Shown piece after piece: positions 25,579 to 33,303 of a DNA stretch of 64,000 nucleotides. A model generated the notes under the pieces. The model worked only from the letters and a program-made list of their open reading frames with translations, made no database searches and had not been told where the DNA came from. Source of the DNA: Acidobacteria bacterium RIFCSPLOWO2_12_FULL_66_21 (GTDB lineage Bacteria > Acidobacteriota > Vicinamibacteria > Vicinamibacterales > 2-12-FULL-66-21); contig MELC01000024.1 in assembly GCA_001767455.1 (NCBI GenBank), positions 1-64,000 on the forward strand. Reading direction: 5' to 3'. Both the position numbers and the translations under genes were made by a program. Position 1 is the first letter of the stretch, and each line of letters starts with the position of its first letter.

Positions 25579-26319
25579 CTACTCGTCCTTGACCTTGCTG
25601 CAGAAGTCGTCCATCGCGGCCGCGTCCGCGTCGCTGAACTCCACGCCCGCGCGATAGCGCGGCGGCGTCGATCCCTTCGGCAGCTCGAACTTCGCCCACG
25701 CGATCGATCCCCGCAGGCGCATCACGAACTCGTCGTTGGGAATGCTCACGCGCACCTTCTGGTTCGGCCGCAGGACCGTTCCCGACACCACCTGCGCCCC
25801 GACGGCGGAGAGGTCCACCACGCTCGCCGGGTTGCCATCCACCTGGATCTCGACGCCGGTGCGCACGCGATACCGCGGCGCGCGGCGCGTGCCGTGCCAG
25901 TCGAGCCTCCGCGCTTCCGAGCTGAGCGACGAGGCCTCGGGCGCCGCGGCCGGCGCGTGCCCGTGCGGACGGGGGTGCGCGTGGCCGAGCGGCTGACTCT
26001 GGACGGCGGCGGCCCCCGACGCGGTCGCCTGCACCTGCGGGCGCGCCACCTGCCGGCTGTAGTCTCCCGAATGCGACATCACGCGCACCTCGGCGTTGCC
26101 GAGCTGCGGATCCGTCTTGATGCGATTGATGAGCGCCGCGCCACGCGGCGTGGCCGCGAAGAGCCGCTCCAGGACGATGAGCGACGGGCGGTGCTCGAGG
26201 ATCGCCTGCAGCGCCTGGATGGGTTCGGTGTCCGCAAACGTCAGGAGCTCGCCTTCGGGCGCGAGGCGCTCCTGCAGCGACGGCATGAGGTTGACGGCAG
26301 CAATCACGACCGCGGGCAT
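25579..26319 (-). CDS. PilZ-domain protein with receiver-like N terminus
   Basis: A 246-residue cytoplasmic protein. Residues 1-90 look like a degenerate response-regulator receiver fold (hydrophobic strand V-V-I-A-A-V, then P-S-L-I-V-L-E) without a clear phospho-acceptor Asp pair. A His/Pro/Ala-rich linker (G-H-A-H-P-R-P-H-G-H-A) follows. The C-terminal PilZ domain has R-R-A-P-R-Y-R-V-R-T, the RxxxR c-di-GMP motif, and V-V-D-L-S-A-V-G-A-Q as the D/NxSxxG motif, so c-di-GMP binding is likely. A TATATT box 7 nt before the ATG suggests a leaderless mRNA. Confidence 0.82.
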   Translation of the reverse strand: MPAVVIAAVNLMPSLQERLAPEGELLTFADTEPIQALQAILEHRPSLIVLERLFAATPRGAALINRIKTDPQLGNAEVRVMSHSGDYSRQVARPQVQATASGAAAVQSQPLGHAHPRPHGHAPAAAPEASSLSSEARRLDWHGTRRAPRYRVRTGVEIQVDGNPASVVDLSAVGAQVVSGTVLRPNQKVRVSIPNDEFVMRLRGSIAWAKFELPKGSTPPRYRAGVEFSDADAAAMDDFCSKVKDE

Positions 26320-26365
26320 CGGCCGCAATATACCACGCGTCAAATTAGCTCGGCCGTGCTACCTC

Positions 26366-26371
26366 TATAAT
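26366..26371 (+). promoter_or_regulatory. Consensus -10 box (TATAAT) before UbiB stub
   Basis: A perfect TATAAT whose last base is 6 nt before the GTG at 26378, so the transcript should be leaderless. The -35 region is weak (ttag-like at about 26345). It presumably drives the UbiB stub, HAD and ROK genes. The divergent PilZ gene has its own box (TATATT on the minus strand, 26327-26332). Confidence 0.5.
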
Positions 26372-26377
26372 GGGCCC

Positions 26378-26509
26378 GTGGGACTTTCGCTGCGTCCCGA
26401 GCGGCTCAGGCGCTGTCGCGACATCGCGAAGCTGCCGTTCAGGTACGGCCGGGCCGACATGGTGGCGGGATCGGGGCTCGACGAGCCGCCGCGCGGGCCG
26501 CGGCGTTGA
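26378..26509 (+). pseudogene. N-terminal stub of a UbiB/ABC1 (AarF) kinase
   Basis: A 43-codon frame from GTG 26378: G-L-S-L-R-P-E-R-L-R-R-C-R-D-I-A-K-L then Y-G-R-A-D-M-V. This resembles the first helix of bacterial AarF/ABC1/UbiB atypical kinases (L-K-R-Y-x-D-I-A-x-L-x-x-K-Y-G-R-x-D-L-V). The kinase body (about 450 residues) is absent and the frame ends in a short Pro/Arg tail. The stop overlaps the TTG start of the HAD gene as TTGA. Likely a gene reduced by a large in-place deletion while its promoter and coupling to the next gene stay usable; chance similarity of a short peptide is the alternative. Confidence 0.45.
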
Positions 26510-27237
26510 GCGAGCCGCGTCCGCCGGTGCGCGCCGTCCTTTTCGATCTCGATGACACCCTGTTCGACCATCAATACTCGACGCGCGCGGCACTCGAGGC
26601 CGTGCGCGGATGTCACGACTGTTTCCGCGCGGTGGCGTTCGACGAGCTGGACCGCACGCACGCGCGGTTCCTCGAGGAACTGCACCACGACGTCACGTTC
26701 GGGCGCATCGCGCTCGACGACGCGCGGCGCGAACGCTTCCGGCGCCTGTTCGAGGCCATGGGCGTCGCCGCGGACGCCTCACTCACCGCCATGGCCGCGG
26801 CGGCCTATCGGGAGCGCTATCAGACGGTGCGGCGGGCGATTGACGGCGCCGGCGCGCTGCTGACGCGCATCAGGTCGCGCGCGCGGGTCGGCATCGTGTC
26901 CAACAACCTGCTGGAGGAGCAGGCGGAGAAGCTGCGGCACTGCGGCCTGGATCGGTTCATCGACACGCTCGTGGTCTCCGGCGAAGCCGGCGTGTCGAAG
27001 CCGGACCCGCGCATCTTCAGGATCGCGCTGGATCGACTCGGGTGCGAGCCGGCCGAAGCCGTGATGATTGGCGATTCGTGGACGGCGGATGTCGCCGGGG
27101 CGCGCGCGGCGGGCATCCGCGCCATCTGGTTCAACCCGGCCGGCCGCGAGCGGCCGGACGCCTCGGTCCCGCGGCTCGCGTCGCTGGCGCCCCCGGACGT
27201 CCCGATGAGGATGATTTTCGATGCGGATTGGGATTGA
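26506..27237 (+). CDS. HAD-family hydrolase
   Basis: A 243-residue phosphatase-like enzyme of the haloacid dehalogenase superfamily. All four motifs are visible: nucleophile D-L-D-D-T-L near residue 15, Ser/Thr motif V-S-N-N, Lys in S-K-P-D-P-R-I-F and the acidic G-D-S-W-T-A-D. The helical cap between motifs I and II is of the C1 type. Substrate unknown (pyrophosphatase or sugar phosphatase both possible). TTG 26506 overlaps the stop of the UbiB stub; a GTG at 26527 is an alternative. The 3' end overlaps the ROK kinase by 17 nt. Confidence 0.85.
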   Translation: MSEPRPPVRAVLFDLDDTLFDHQYSTRAALEAVRGCHDCFRAVAFDELDRTHARFLEELHHDVTFGRIALDDARRERFRRLFEAMGVAADASLTAMAAAAYRERYQTVRRAIDGAGALLTRIRSRARVGIVSNNLLEEQAEKLRHCGLDRFIDTLVVSGEAGVSKPDPRIFRIALDRLGCEPAEAVMIGDSWTADVAGARAAGIRAIWFNPAGRERPDASVPRLASLAPPDVPMRMIFDADWD

Positions 27238-28135
27238 TCTCGGCGGCAGCAAGATCGAGGCGATCGGATTGGACGCGGGCGGTGTCGAGCGTTTCCGCCG
27301 CCGTGTAACCACGCCGCGGGGCGACTACGACGCGACGGTCGCGGCCATCGCGAGCCTCGTCGAGAGCGCCAGCCGCGAGGTCGGACCGGCGCCGGTCGGC
27401 ATCGGCATTCCCGGCGTGGCGTCGCCGGTCACCGGCCTGATCAAGAACGCCAACTCGACGTGGCTCAACGGCCGGAACCTGGTGGAGGACCTGGCCCGGG
27501 TGCTCGGCCGCGACGTGCGCCTCGCGAACGACGCGAACTGCTTTGCGCTGTCCGAAGCCGTGGACGGCGCCGGCGCCGGCTGTCGCGTCGTGTTCGGCGT
27601 CATCATCGGCACGGGCACCGGCGGCGGGATCGTCGTCAACCGCGAGGTGCTCGTGGGCGCGAACGCGATTGGCGGCGAATGGGGTCACAACCCGATGCCC
27701 TGGCCGGAGGCGGGTGAATGGCCGGGAACGCCGTGCTACTGCGGACGGACCGGCTGCATCGAGACGTTTCTCTCAGGGCCCGGCCTGTCGCGTGACCATG
27801 CCTCGCGAACGGGGCGGCCGCTGGACGCCGCGGCCATCGCCGCGCGCGCGGCCATGGACGACCGCGATGCCGTGGAGACGATGTCGCGCTACGAGGGCCG
27901 GATGGCGCGGGCGCTCGCGTCGATCATCAACGTCGTGGATCCCGACGTCATCGTTCTCGGCGGGGGTCTGTCCAATATTGCGCGGCTGTACGACAACGTG
28001 CCGCGCTTATGGTCGCGCTACGTCTTTTCTGATGTGGTGACGACCCGCCTGCTGCCGGCCCGGCATGGCGACTCGAGCGGCGTGCGCGGCGCGGCATGGT
28101 TGTGGGATACGCACGCCTTACGCGTGAATTCGTGA
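27221..28135 (+). CDS. ROK-family sugar kinase (fructokinase/glucokinase type)
   Basis: A 304-residue ATP-dependent sugar kinase. The phosphate loop I-D-L-G-G-S-K is at the very N terminus, the catalytic Asp is in N-D-A-N-C-F-A, and the ROK signature runs G-G-E-W-G-H-N-P followed by the zinc-binding C-Y-C-G-R-T-G-C-I-E-T. The E-W-G-H form fits fructokinase (Mak) or N-acetylglucosamine kinase. ATG 27221 lies inside the HAD gene, so the two are cotranslated. Confidence 0.88.
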   Translation: MRIGIDLGGSKIEAIGLDAGGVERFRRRVTTPRGDYDATVAAIASLVESASREVGPAPVGIGIPGVASPVTGLIKNANSTWLNGRNLVEDLARVLGRDVRLANDANCFALSEAVDGAGAGCRVVFGVIIGTGTGGGIVVNREVLVGANAIGGEWGHNPMPWPEAGEWPGTPCYCGRTGCIETFLSGPGLSRDHASRTGRPLDAAAIAARAAMDDRDAVETMSRYEGRMARALASIINVVDPDVIVLGGGLSNIARLYDNVPRLWSRYVFSDVVTTRLLPARHGDSSGVRGAAWLWDTHALRVNS

Positions 28136-28141
28136 ATTTCT

Positions 28142-28259
28142 GAATTGGTGAGTCGGTGAATTGAGGGTATCCAGCTGAAGTCGTCCGGCCGGATGGCGCG
28201 AGCCACCCTCACAATTCACCAACTCACTAATTCACTAATTTACTAATTCACTAATTTCG
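28142..28259. repeat. Large imperfect hairpin of 'gaattggtga/ttcactaa' words
   Basis: Left arm 28142-28167 pairs with right arm 28206-28233 with few mismatches around a ~38-nt loop; further ttcactaa/tttactaa words continue to 28259. It is much more AT-rich than its surroundings and lies between the convergent ROK gene and a hypothetical gene, so it may terminate both. Same style as the palindromes at 1407 and 46707. Confidence 0.7.
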
Positions 28260-28550
28260 TCAGTGTGACCTGGTGTGAAACCCCGCGGCTTCCAGATGCG
28301 TGCGCGCATCGGCAAACACCGACGCCGCGTCGGCAGGGATCTCCAGTGTCCCGCGCGTCAGTATCCTGTCGACGTTGAACATTCTGAAGCGGATGCCTTC
28401 CATGTGGAACGCGTCGATGGCGACCACGAGCGCCTTGCACTCACGCACCAGCGCGTTCCGCTCGGGCGTCTCCGGCTGAGCCTCGAGGATCGCCGCGAGC
28501 GCCACGATCTTCTCTCCCGCGGCCTTGCGATGATCGGTGGTCGTCGACAT
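28260..28550 (-). CDS. Hypothetical protein
   Basis: A 96-residue soluble, mostly helical protein (M-S-T-T-T-D-H start; central E-R-N-A-L-V-R-E-C-K-A-L and D-A-F-H-M-E-G-I-R-F-R-M-F-N-V). No known domain recognised. The coding frame shows normal codon bias for this genome and the gene is divergent from the chlorite-dismutase-family gene. A TATGTT box 12 nt before the ATG could serve as a -10. Confidence 0.5.
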   Translation of the reverse strand: MSTTTDHRKAAGEKIVALAAILEAQPETPERNALVRECKALVVAIDAFHMEGIRFRMFNVDRILTRGTLEIPADAASVFADARTHLEAAGFHTRSH

Positions 28551-28656
28551 GGTCGTCAGTTGAACATAGCGGCACCCGCCTCGTTCGTCAACGGATCCGT
28601 CGCCCGGGCGCGATTCGGCTTGACGGTTCCGGGCGCGGCGGAGGATAACGAGAGGG

Positions 28657-29379
28657 ATGAGCGACGGACGTTCCCGTATCGAGCCGCCGGACATCTCCGA
28701 AAAGGGAGGCCTGAAGGACGGGCGGCCGCAGCGATCGGACGAGCGGTTGTTCGTGCAGCTTCTGGCCTTTGGCGGCTGCCACGACCCTCGTGCCGTCGTC
28801 AATCACCTCGCGCGGGCGCCGATCGGCACCGTGGTGTACGAGGATCTGCACGATCCGCTGGGTATCGGGGTGCTGGCCTTCGCGACCGACGAGAGCGCGT
28901 TCATGGACGTGCTGCGCCCGCAACTGAAGGCCGGCCCCTTCGCGTCGATGGCGCAGAAACCGGAATACACCATGTTCGGGCGGACCTACTCGCTCGGCTA
29001 TGAGCCGGACCTTCGCGAGGCACTGACCGAGTGGCCACGCCGGACCGTGCTCAACCCGGACTGGCCGTGGGCGATTTGGTACCCCCTGCGCCGAAGCGGC
29101 GCGTTCACGCAGCTTCCCGCCGACGAGCAGCGGACGATCCTCGCCGAACACGGACAGATCGGCATCGCCTTCGGCGCGGCGGACTACGCGCACGACGTGC
29201 GGCTGGCCTGCCACGGGCTGGGGCGCGAGGACAACGACTTCGTGATCGGTCTCATCGGCAAGGAGCTGTTTCCGCTGTCCGCGGTGATCCAGGCGATGCG
29301 CCGCACACAGCAGACCTCGCTCTATCTGGATCGCCTCGGCCCGTTCTTCATCGGCCGGCGCATCGCGGCCGCGCTGTAG
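28657..29379 (+). CDS. Chlorite dismutase / HemQ family heme protein
   Basis: A 240-residue protein of the Cld fold. The second half has W-x-I-W-Y-P-L-R-R, the G-Q-I-G-I-A-F stretch, A-C-H-G-L-G-R-E-D-N-D-F with a histidine in the proximal heme-ligand position, and M-R-R-T-Q-Q-T-S-L-Y near the end. Members include coproheme decarboxylases (HemQ) and chlorite dismutases. No other heme synthesis or chlorite genes are near, and the active-site residue separating the two activities is not clear to me, so only family assignment is made. A gagaggg stretch directly precedes the ATG. Confidence 0.78.
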   Translation: MSDGRSRIEPPDISEKGGLKDGRPQRSDERLFVQLLAFGGCHDPRAVVNHLARAPIGTVVYEDLHDPLGIGVLAFATDESAFMDVLRPQLKAGPFASMAQKPEYTMFGRTYSLGYEPDLREALTEWPRRTVLNPDWPWAIWYPLRRSGAFTQLPADEQRTILAEHGQIGIAFGAADYAHDVRLACHGLGREDNDFVIGLIGKELFPLSAVIQAMRRTQQTSLYLDRLGPFFIGRRIAAAL

Positions 29380-29517
29380 ACGAGGCGGCGGCCCGCGACG
29401 GAGCTTTCAGGAGCAGGCGGAGCAGATCCGCTCTGCCATCAGGGTTCGTGCCATCGAGCTCGGCCGCTCGGCCGCCATGGCTTGCATTCTGCAGAGGCCG
29501 TCAGCGACGAGGTGCTC

Positions 29518-29988
29518 ATGCGCAAAGCCGTAGTCGTTCTGACAGTCGCCACGCTGATCGCGGTAGGTTCCGGTGCCTGCCGCCGCACTGAGAAGAAAAC
29601 GGCGCCGGTCGCTGAAATTCAGACACAGAGCCAGGCCCAGCCGGTGAACCAGCCCACGACTGTGATCGGATGTCTGCGCGCCGGAGAGGCGAGCGACACC
29701 TTTGTGCTCACCACGGGGGCAGACGACCGCAACCAGACCGCCACTTATCAGCTCGCCGGCGCCGGCGATATCAAGCTCGCCGACCACGTGGGTGAGCGCA
29801 TCGAAGTGAGCGGCGTCGTGACCGAGCAGCAGGTGATCGGCACGGTGGCGAGCGGTCCGGCCCGGCAGAAGACGACGGGCACGTCGGGCGGCGCCAACGC
29901 GCCGAGGGTCGAAACAACGACCGAGCTGAACATCCGGCGCATGGACGTCAGCGCCATCCGGCCGCTTGGCGGCCGCTGCGCCAGGTGA
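29518..29988 (+). CDS. Putative lipoprotein
   Basis: A 156-residue secreted protein. The signal sequence ends G-S-G-A-C, a passable lipobox, followed by a Lys/Thr/Gln-rich linker and a small beta domain (T-V-I-G-C-L-R-A-G, Y-Q-L-A-G, H-V-G-E-R-I-E-V-S-G-V-V) resembling short OB-like secreted domains common in acidobacteria. ATG 29518 has gaggtg 3 nt upstream. Its stop lies 9 nt before the GTG of the nucleotidyltransferase. Function unknown. Confidence 0.65.
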   Translation: MRKAVVVLTVATLIAVGSGACRRTEKKTAPVAEIQTQSQAQPVNQPTTVIGCLRAGEASDTFVLTTGADDRNQTATYQLAGAGDIKLADHVGERIEVSGVVTEQQVIGTVASGPARQKTTGTSGGANAPRVETTTELNIRRMDVSAIRPLGGRCAR

Positions 29989-29997
29989 GTCACCCGC

Positions 29998-30903
29998 GTG
30001 CCCAGTCCACGAGGCAGACGGCCGCGGACGCTGACGCCTGAGGAGCGGAAGTCGCTCACGCACGGCGATTTCTGGATCCCCGACGCGGAGCGCGACGTGT
30101 ACCAGCGCGCGCTCGAAGCGCTCAACGCGGCTGGAGTGCCCTACGTCATCGCCGGCGCGTACGCGATCTACGAGCACACGGGCATCTACCGCAAGACCAA
30201 GGATCTCGATCTGTTCTTCGAGCCGAAGACGGTGGTCGCCGCGGCGCGCGCGCTCGGCGGCGCGGGGTTCCGGACGCGACTCGAGGACGCGCACTGGCTT
30301 GCCAAGGCCACGATGGGCGACTCTTTCGTCGACCTGATCTACGGCATGGGCAACGGTGTCGCGACCATTGACGAAGGCTGGCTGCGCCACAGCCGTCCGG
30401 GCATTCTGGCGGCGATCCCCGTCCGCATCGCTCCGCCGGAGGAGCTGATCTGGCATCGACTCTTCATCAGCGAGCGCCATCGCCACGACATGTCCGACAT
30501 CGTCCACCTGATCCTGTGTCTCGGAGATACCCTCGACTGGGAACGGCTCGTCGATCGCGTGGGGGAGCACTGGCCGCTGCTGCTGTCGCAGATCCTGATG
30601 TTCGGCTACGTGTATCCGGGCTACCGGACCAACATTCCCGCCTGGGTCCCCGAAAAACTCCTCGCCCTCGCGCGAGAGACGGTGGGGAAGGACGACGTCG
30701 ATCTCGACGTCACGCGCGGCCCCATGATCTCGCGGTTCAGCTTCACCATCGACGTGAGGGAATGGGGGTTCAGCGATCCGCGCAGCGAGCTGGTCCGCGC
30801 CGCCCAGAACAGCCCGCAAATCCGCGCGATCGCGGACGCCGACGTGTGGGACGAGCGCGGCGAGGACCACTCCCAGGCCCGGGACGAAGCGGTAGCGCTC
30901 TGA
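29998..30903 (+). CDS. Nucleotidyltransferase-fold protein
   Basis: A 301-residue protein with an N-terminal minimal nucleotidyltransferase domain: Y-V-I-A-G-A-Y-A-I-Y-E-H then R-K-T-K-D-L-D-L-F-F, which has the G-[GA]-x-A helix and paired Asp of the Pol-beta fold. The C-terminal half (D-V-T-R-G-P-M-I-S-R-F) is not recognised. Related folds occur in toxin-antitoxin nucleotidyltransferases (AbiEii-like), but no antitoxin-like partner precedes it; the neighbour is a lipoprotein. GTG 29998 has aggtgag 8 nt upstream. Confidence 0.65.
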   Translation: MPSPRGRRPRTLTPEERKSLTHGDFWIPDAERDVYQRALEALNAAGVPYVIAGAYAIYEHTGIYRKTKDLDLFFEPKTVVAAARALGGAGFRTRLEDAHWLAKATMGDSFVDLIYGMGNGVATIDEGWLRHSRPGILAAIPVRIAPPEELIWHRLFISERHRHDMSDIVHLILCLGDTLDWERLVDRVGEHWPLLLSQILMFGYVYPGYRTNIPAWVPEKLLALARETVGKDDVDLDVTRGPMISRFSFTIDVREWGFSDPRSELVRAAQNSPQIRAIADADVWDERGEDHSQARDEAVAL

Positions 30904-31049
30904 GTTCAAGGCGCGCACGGCGCGCCTGCGAGGGAGCGGCGTGGGGCGCAGGGTCCCCGCCCTTCGACATTGCACAGGGCGTGCTGAGCCCCGTCGAAGC
31001 ACGCGAGCGACCGAGCCGGGGTCCGGGGCGGAGCCCGGGACCACTAAGA

Positions 31050-31079
31050 TTGACAGCCGAGCGTCCTCGCTCCGATACT
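31050..31079 (+). promoter_or_regulatory. Sigma70-type promoter of the blaI-like gene
   Basis: A perfect -35 TTGACA (31050-31055), 18-bp spacer, and -10 GATACT (31074-31079). The ATG at 31091 starts 11 nt after the -10, giving a leader of about 5 nt or less. BlaI-type repressors usually bind a dyad over their own promoter; no clear dyad was found here. Confidence 0.55.
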
Positions 31080-31090
31080 GCTACGGACAC

Positions 31091-31549
31091 ATGTTGACCG
31101 GACTCTGGGGGGCACGCTGGCGCCGCGCCGGCGATCCGCTCGATGGCACGCTGGGGAGCCTCGAACGCGCCGTCATGGCCGTCGTCTGGGAGCAGCCGGA
31201 GGTCACCGTTCGCGACGTCCATGCGCGCCTGACCCGTTCGGTCGCGTACACGACGGTGATGACGACCCTCGACCGCCTCTACAAGAAAGGACTCGTCCAG
31301 CGCACGCGGATCGGGCGCGCGTTTGTCTACAGCGCGGCGCAGACGCGTGAGGAGCTCGAGGCCGCGGTGGCGGGCGGCGTGCTGCGCGGCCTCCTGACGA
31401 ATGGCTCAGGGGCGGCCCTGCCGATCCTCTCGAACCTCGTGGAGGCGGTGGGGCGCCAGGACGGCGCCGTGGATCTGCTGAACGAGCTCGAGAAGATCGT
31501 GCGCGACAAGCGCGAGCGCATGGAGCGCGAGCGGAAGGACCCCTCATGA
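31091..31549 (+). CDS. BlaI/MecI/CopY-family winged-helix repressor
   Basis: A 152-residue repressor. The winged helix is clear: L-G-S-L-E-R-A-V-M-A-V-V-W-E, V-T-V-R-D-V-H-A-R-L, Y-T-T-V-M-T-T-L-D-R-L-Y-K-K-G-L-V, R-x-G-R-A-F-V-Y. The C-terminal half would dimerise and hold the cleavage region. It overlaps the M56 peptidase gene (ATGA), the standard sensor/repressor pair. Target genes are unknown; no beta-lactamase lies directly beside it. Confidence 0.9.
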   Translation: MLTGLWGARWRRAGDPLDGTLGSLERAVMAVVWEQPEVTVRDVHARLTRSVAYTTVMTTLDRLYKKGLVQRTRIGRAFVYSAAQTREELEAAVAGGVLRGLLTNGSGAALPILSNLVEAVGRQDGAVDLLNELEKIVRDKRERMERERKDPS

Positions 31550-32496
31550 TCCGCATGCTGGCGACGGCCGTTCTGCTGGCACTGGCGTGGTATGCGGCGC
31601 TGAACGTGGCGGCGTCGATGCTGGCGTGGATCGCCGCTCGCGCGATCCTGCCCACGCGCAACGCGGATCGTCCGGCCACGCTTCTCGCGATCCGGATGCT
31701 CCCCTCGGCGTTGTCCATCTTCTTCGTCGTCGCGCTGTTCGTGCCGGCGCACTGGCGCTTCGAGCCGAGGGACGCGCGAGATCCGATCGGGCTGTTGCTG
31801 AAGCTGATGGCGGCTCTTGGAGCGGCGCTGCTGCTGCGGTGCGTGATGCGCGCCGTGGCGGTATCGAAGGCCGAGTGGCGTCTCCACGCCTGGTTTACCG
31901 CCGCGGGACAGAAACGCGGACCGTCGGTTCGCGTCGTCGAGGGGCTGCCGGGCCTGACGCTCGCCGGTCTCGTGCGCCCGCTGATCCTGGTTGGCTCCGC
32001 CGCCCGCCGGCAACTGACGCCGGCCGAGCTGGATGTCGCGCTCGCCCACGAGCGCGCGCACAAGCGCGCCTTCGACAACATCAAGCGAGTCCTGATGTTC
32101 TCCGCGCCGGACGTCTTCGGTTTGACGCGGGCGGGACGGCAGATTGAGGCGCGGTGGCGTGAGAGTGCGGAGCTGGTGGCCGACGCCCGCGCCGTGCATG
32201 GCGACCGTGCGCGGGCGGTGCACCTCGCCTCAGCGCTCGTGAAAGTCGCGCGACTGGAGCCGGCCGCGTCGCATCCCCGAGTCGGCTCCCCCGTGTGGAG
32301 CACGCTGCACGAGGGGGCGCTGCTCGAGCTGCGCGTACGGCGTCTGCTGGAGGGCGCGCCGGTCGAGCCGCGCGAGGGCAGGTGGAGCCCCGCGGTCGCC
32401 GCCGCGATCGCGCTTGGCGGCGCCGCCATCTGCGGCCCGATCGGCGCATACGGGGTTCACCAGGCGACGGAGCTGCTCGTCCGTTTTCTCCCCTGA
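31546..32496 (+). CDS. M56-family membrane metallopeptidase (BlaR1-like, no sensor domain)
   Basis: A 316-residue membrane protein with three or four helices (about residues 5-30, 50-70, 85-100, 285-305) and the zinc motif H-E-R-A-H (HExxH) in A-L-A-H-E-R-A-H-K. It matches the peptidase half of BlaR1/MecR1, which cleaves BlaI-type repressors, but the C-terminal penicillin-binding sensor is absent. The signal sensed is therefore unknown. Coupled to the repressor gene by a 4-nt overlap. Confidence 0.83.
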   Translation: MIRMLATAVLLALAWYAALNVAASMLAWIAARAILPTRNADRPATLLAIRMLPSALSIFFVVALFVPAHWRFEPRDARDPIGLLLKLMAALGAALLLRCVMRAVAVSKAEWRLHAWFTAAGQKRGPSVRVVEGLPGLTLAGLVRPLILVGSAARRQLTPAELDVALAHERAHKRAFDNIKRVLMFSAPDVFGLTRAGRQIEARWRESAELVADARAVHGDRARAVHLASALVKVARLEPAASHPRVGSPVWSTLHEGALLELRVRRLLEGAPVEPREGRWSPAVAAAIALGGAAICGPIGAYGVHQATELLVRFLP

Positions 32497-32578
32497 CAGT
32501 GCGTGTGCCTCGTACGACCGCTGGCAGGCCGTGACCGCGCGACATCGGTTCACGCGCTGAACCGCCGGCCGTCCAGCA

Positions 32579-32604
32579 GCGCCTGACGTCAATCCGTCAG
32601 GCGC
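32579..32604. terminator. Perfect 10-bp hairpin after the BlaI/M56 pair
   Basis: gcgcctgacg / cgtcaggcgc with a 6-nt loop (tcaatc). No T-run follows, so factor-independent termination is not certain. It sits in the 235-bp gap before the cytochrome gene. Confidence 0.45.
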
Positions 32605-32731
32605 GCGGCGGCGCTCTCCGTAACTCGTTCGCCCGTCGTCAGTTCTCCGATAGACGAGCGGGCACGCGCTTTGAAGTTGTCGGGTTATCGACAGCTTCAT
32701 CTCTCGGAATCCCGTTGCCGACAGGAGACAT

Positions 32732-33157
32732 ATGTCCGCTCAAGCCGTACGCCGCACCCTCGTATTCGCCTTCGCGCTGAGTTTTGGCGCCGCGTTCGCC
32801 GTTCAGCAGGTCCAGGCGCAGGCCGCCAAGGAACCGAAGACCGTCGTGCTCAAGGGCTCGCCGATGGGCGGAGTGAAGTTCGAGCACACGCTTCACACCA
32901 AGGATCGCAACATCAAGTGCGACACCTGCCACCATGCGTCCAAGCCCGAGAAGGCGAAGACCTCCGACTACCAGAAGTGCACCGACTGCCACACGAAGGT
33001 CGCGACCGCCCCGATGAAGACGAAGACCCAGGCGGCCTTCCACGACCCGATGGCGAAGAAGGGCGTCTGCGTCGATTGCCACCTCGCCGAGAACGCGAAG
33101 GGCAAGAAGGCGCCGACGAGCAAGTGCGCCGACTGTCACAAGAAGGAACACGTCTAA
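32732..33157 (+). CDS. Secreted tetraheme cytochrome c (c3/c7 family)
   Basis: A 141-residue periplasmic protein with a signal peptide (ending V-Q-A-Q-A) and four heme c sites: C-D-T-C-H, C-T-D-C-H, C-V-D-C-H and C-A-D-C-H, plus extra histidines (V-K-F-E-H-T-L-H-T) for bis-His ligation. It is rich in lysine. Such cytochromes shuttle low-potential electrons in the periplasm. aggag lies 4 nt before the ATG. It is followed by a strong terminator and is monocistronic, so its redox partners are not revealed by context. Confidence 0.92.
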   Translation: MSAQAVRRTLVFAFALSFGAAFAVQQVQAQAAKEPKTVVLKGSPMGGVKFEHTLHTKDRNIKCDTCHHASKPEKAKTSDYQKCTDCHTKVATAPMKTKTQAAFHDPMAKKGVCVDCHLAENAKGKKAPTSKCADCHKKEHV

Positions 33158-33188
33158 GTCCGGCTCTCTCCCTCCTCATTGCTCCGTT

Positions 33189-33228
33189 GATCCGCGGCGT
33201 GTCGAACGCGCCGCGGATCGTTTTCTTT
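33189..33228 (+). terminator. Rho-independent terminator
   Basis: An 11-bp perfect GC-rich stem (gatccgcggcg / cgccgcggatc), 9-nt loop, then gttttcttt. It lies 32 nt after the tetraheme cytochrome stop. Confidence 0.85.
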
Positions 33229-33303
33229 GCCTGGCAACCAATTCTCCCGGCTCTCCCGTCTAAGATTCCGCCAGCCCGTTTCGTCCTGCCAGACGGTGAC
33301 TTA

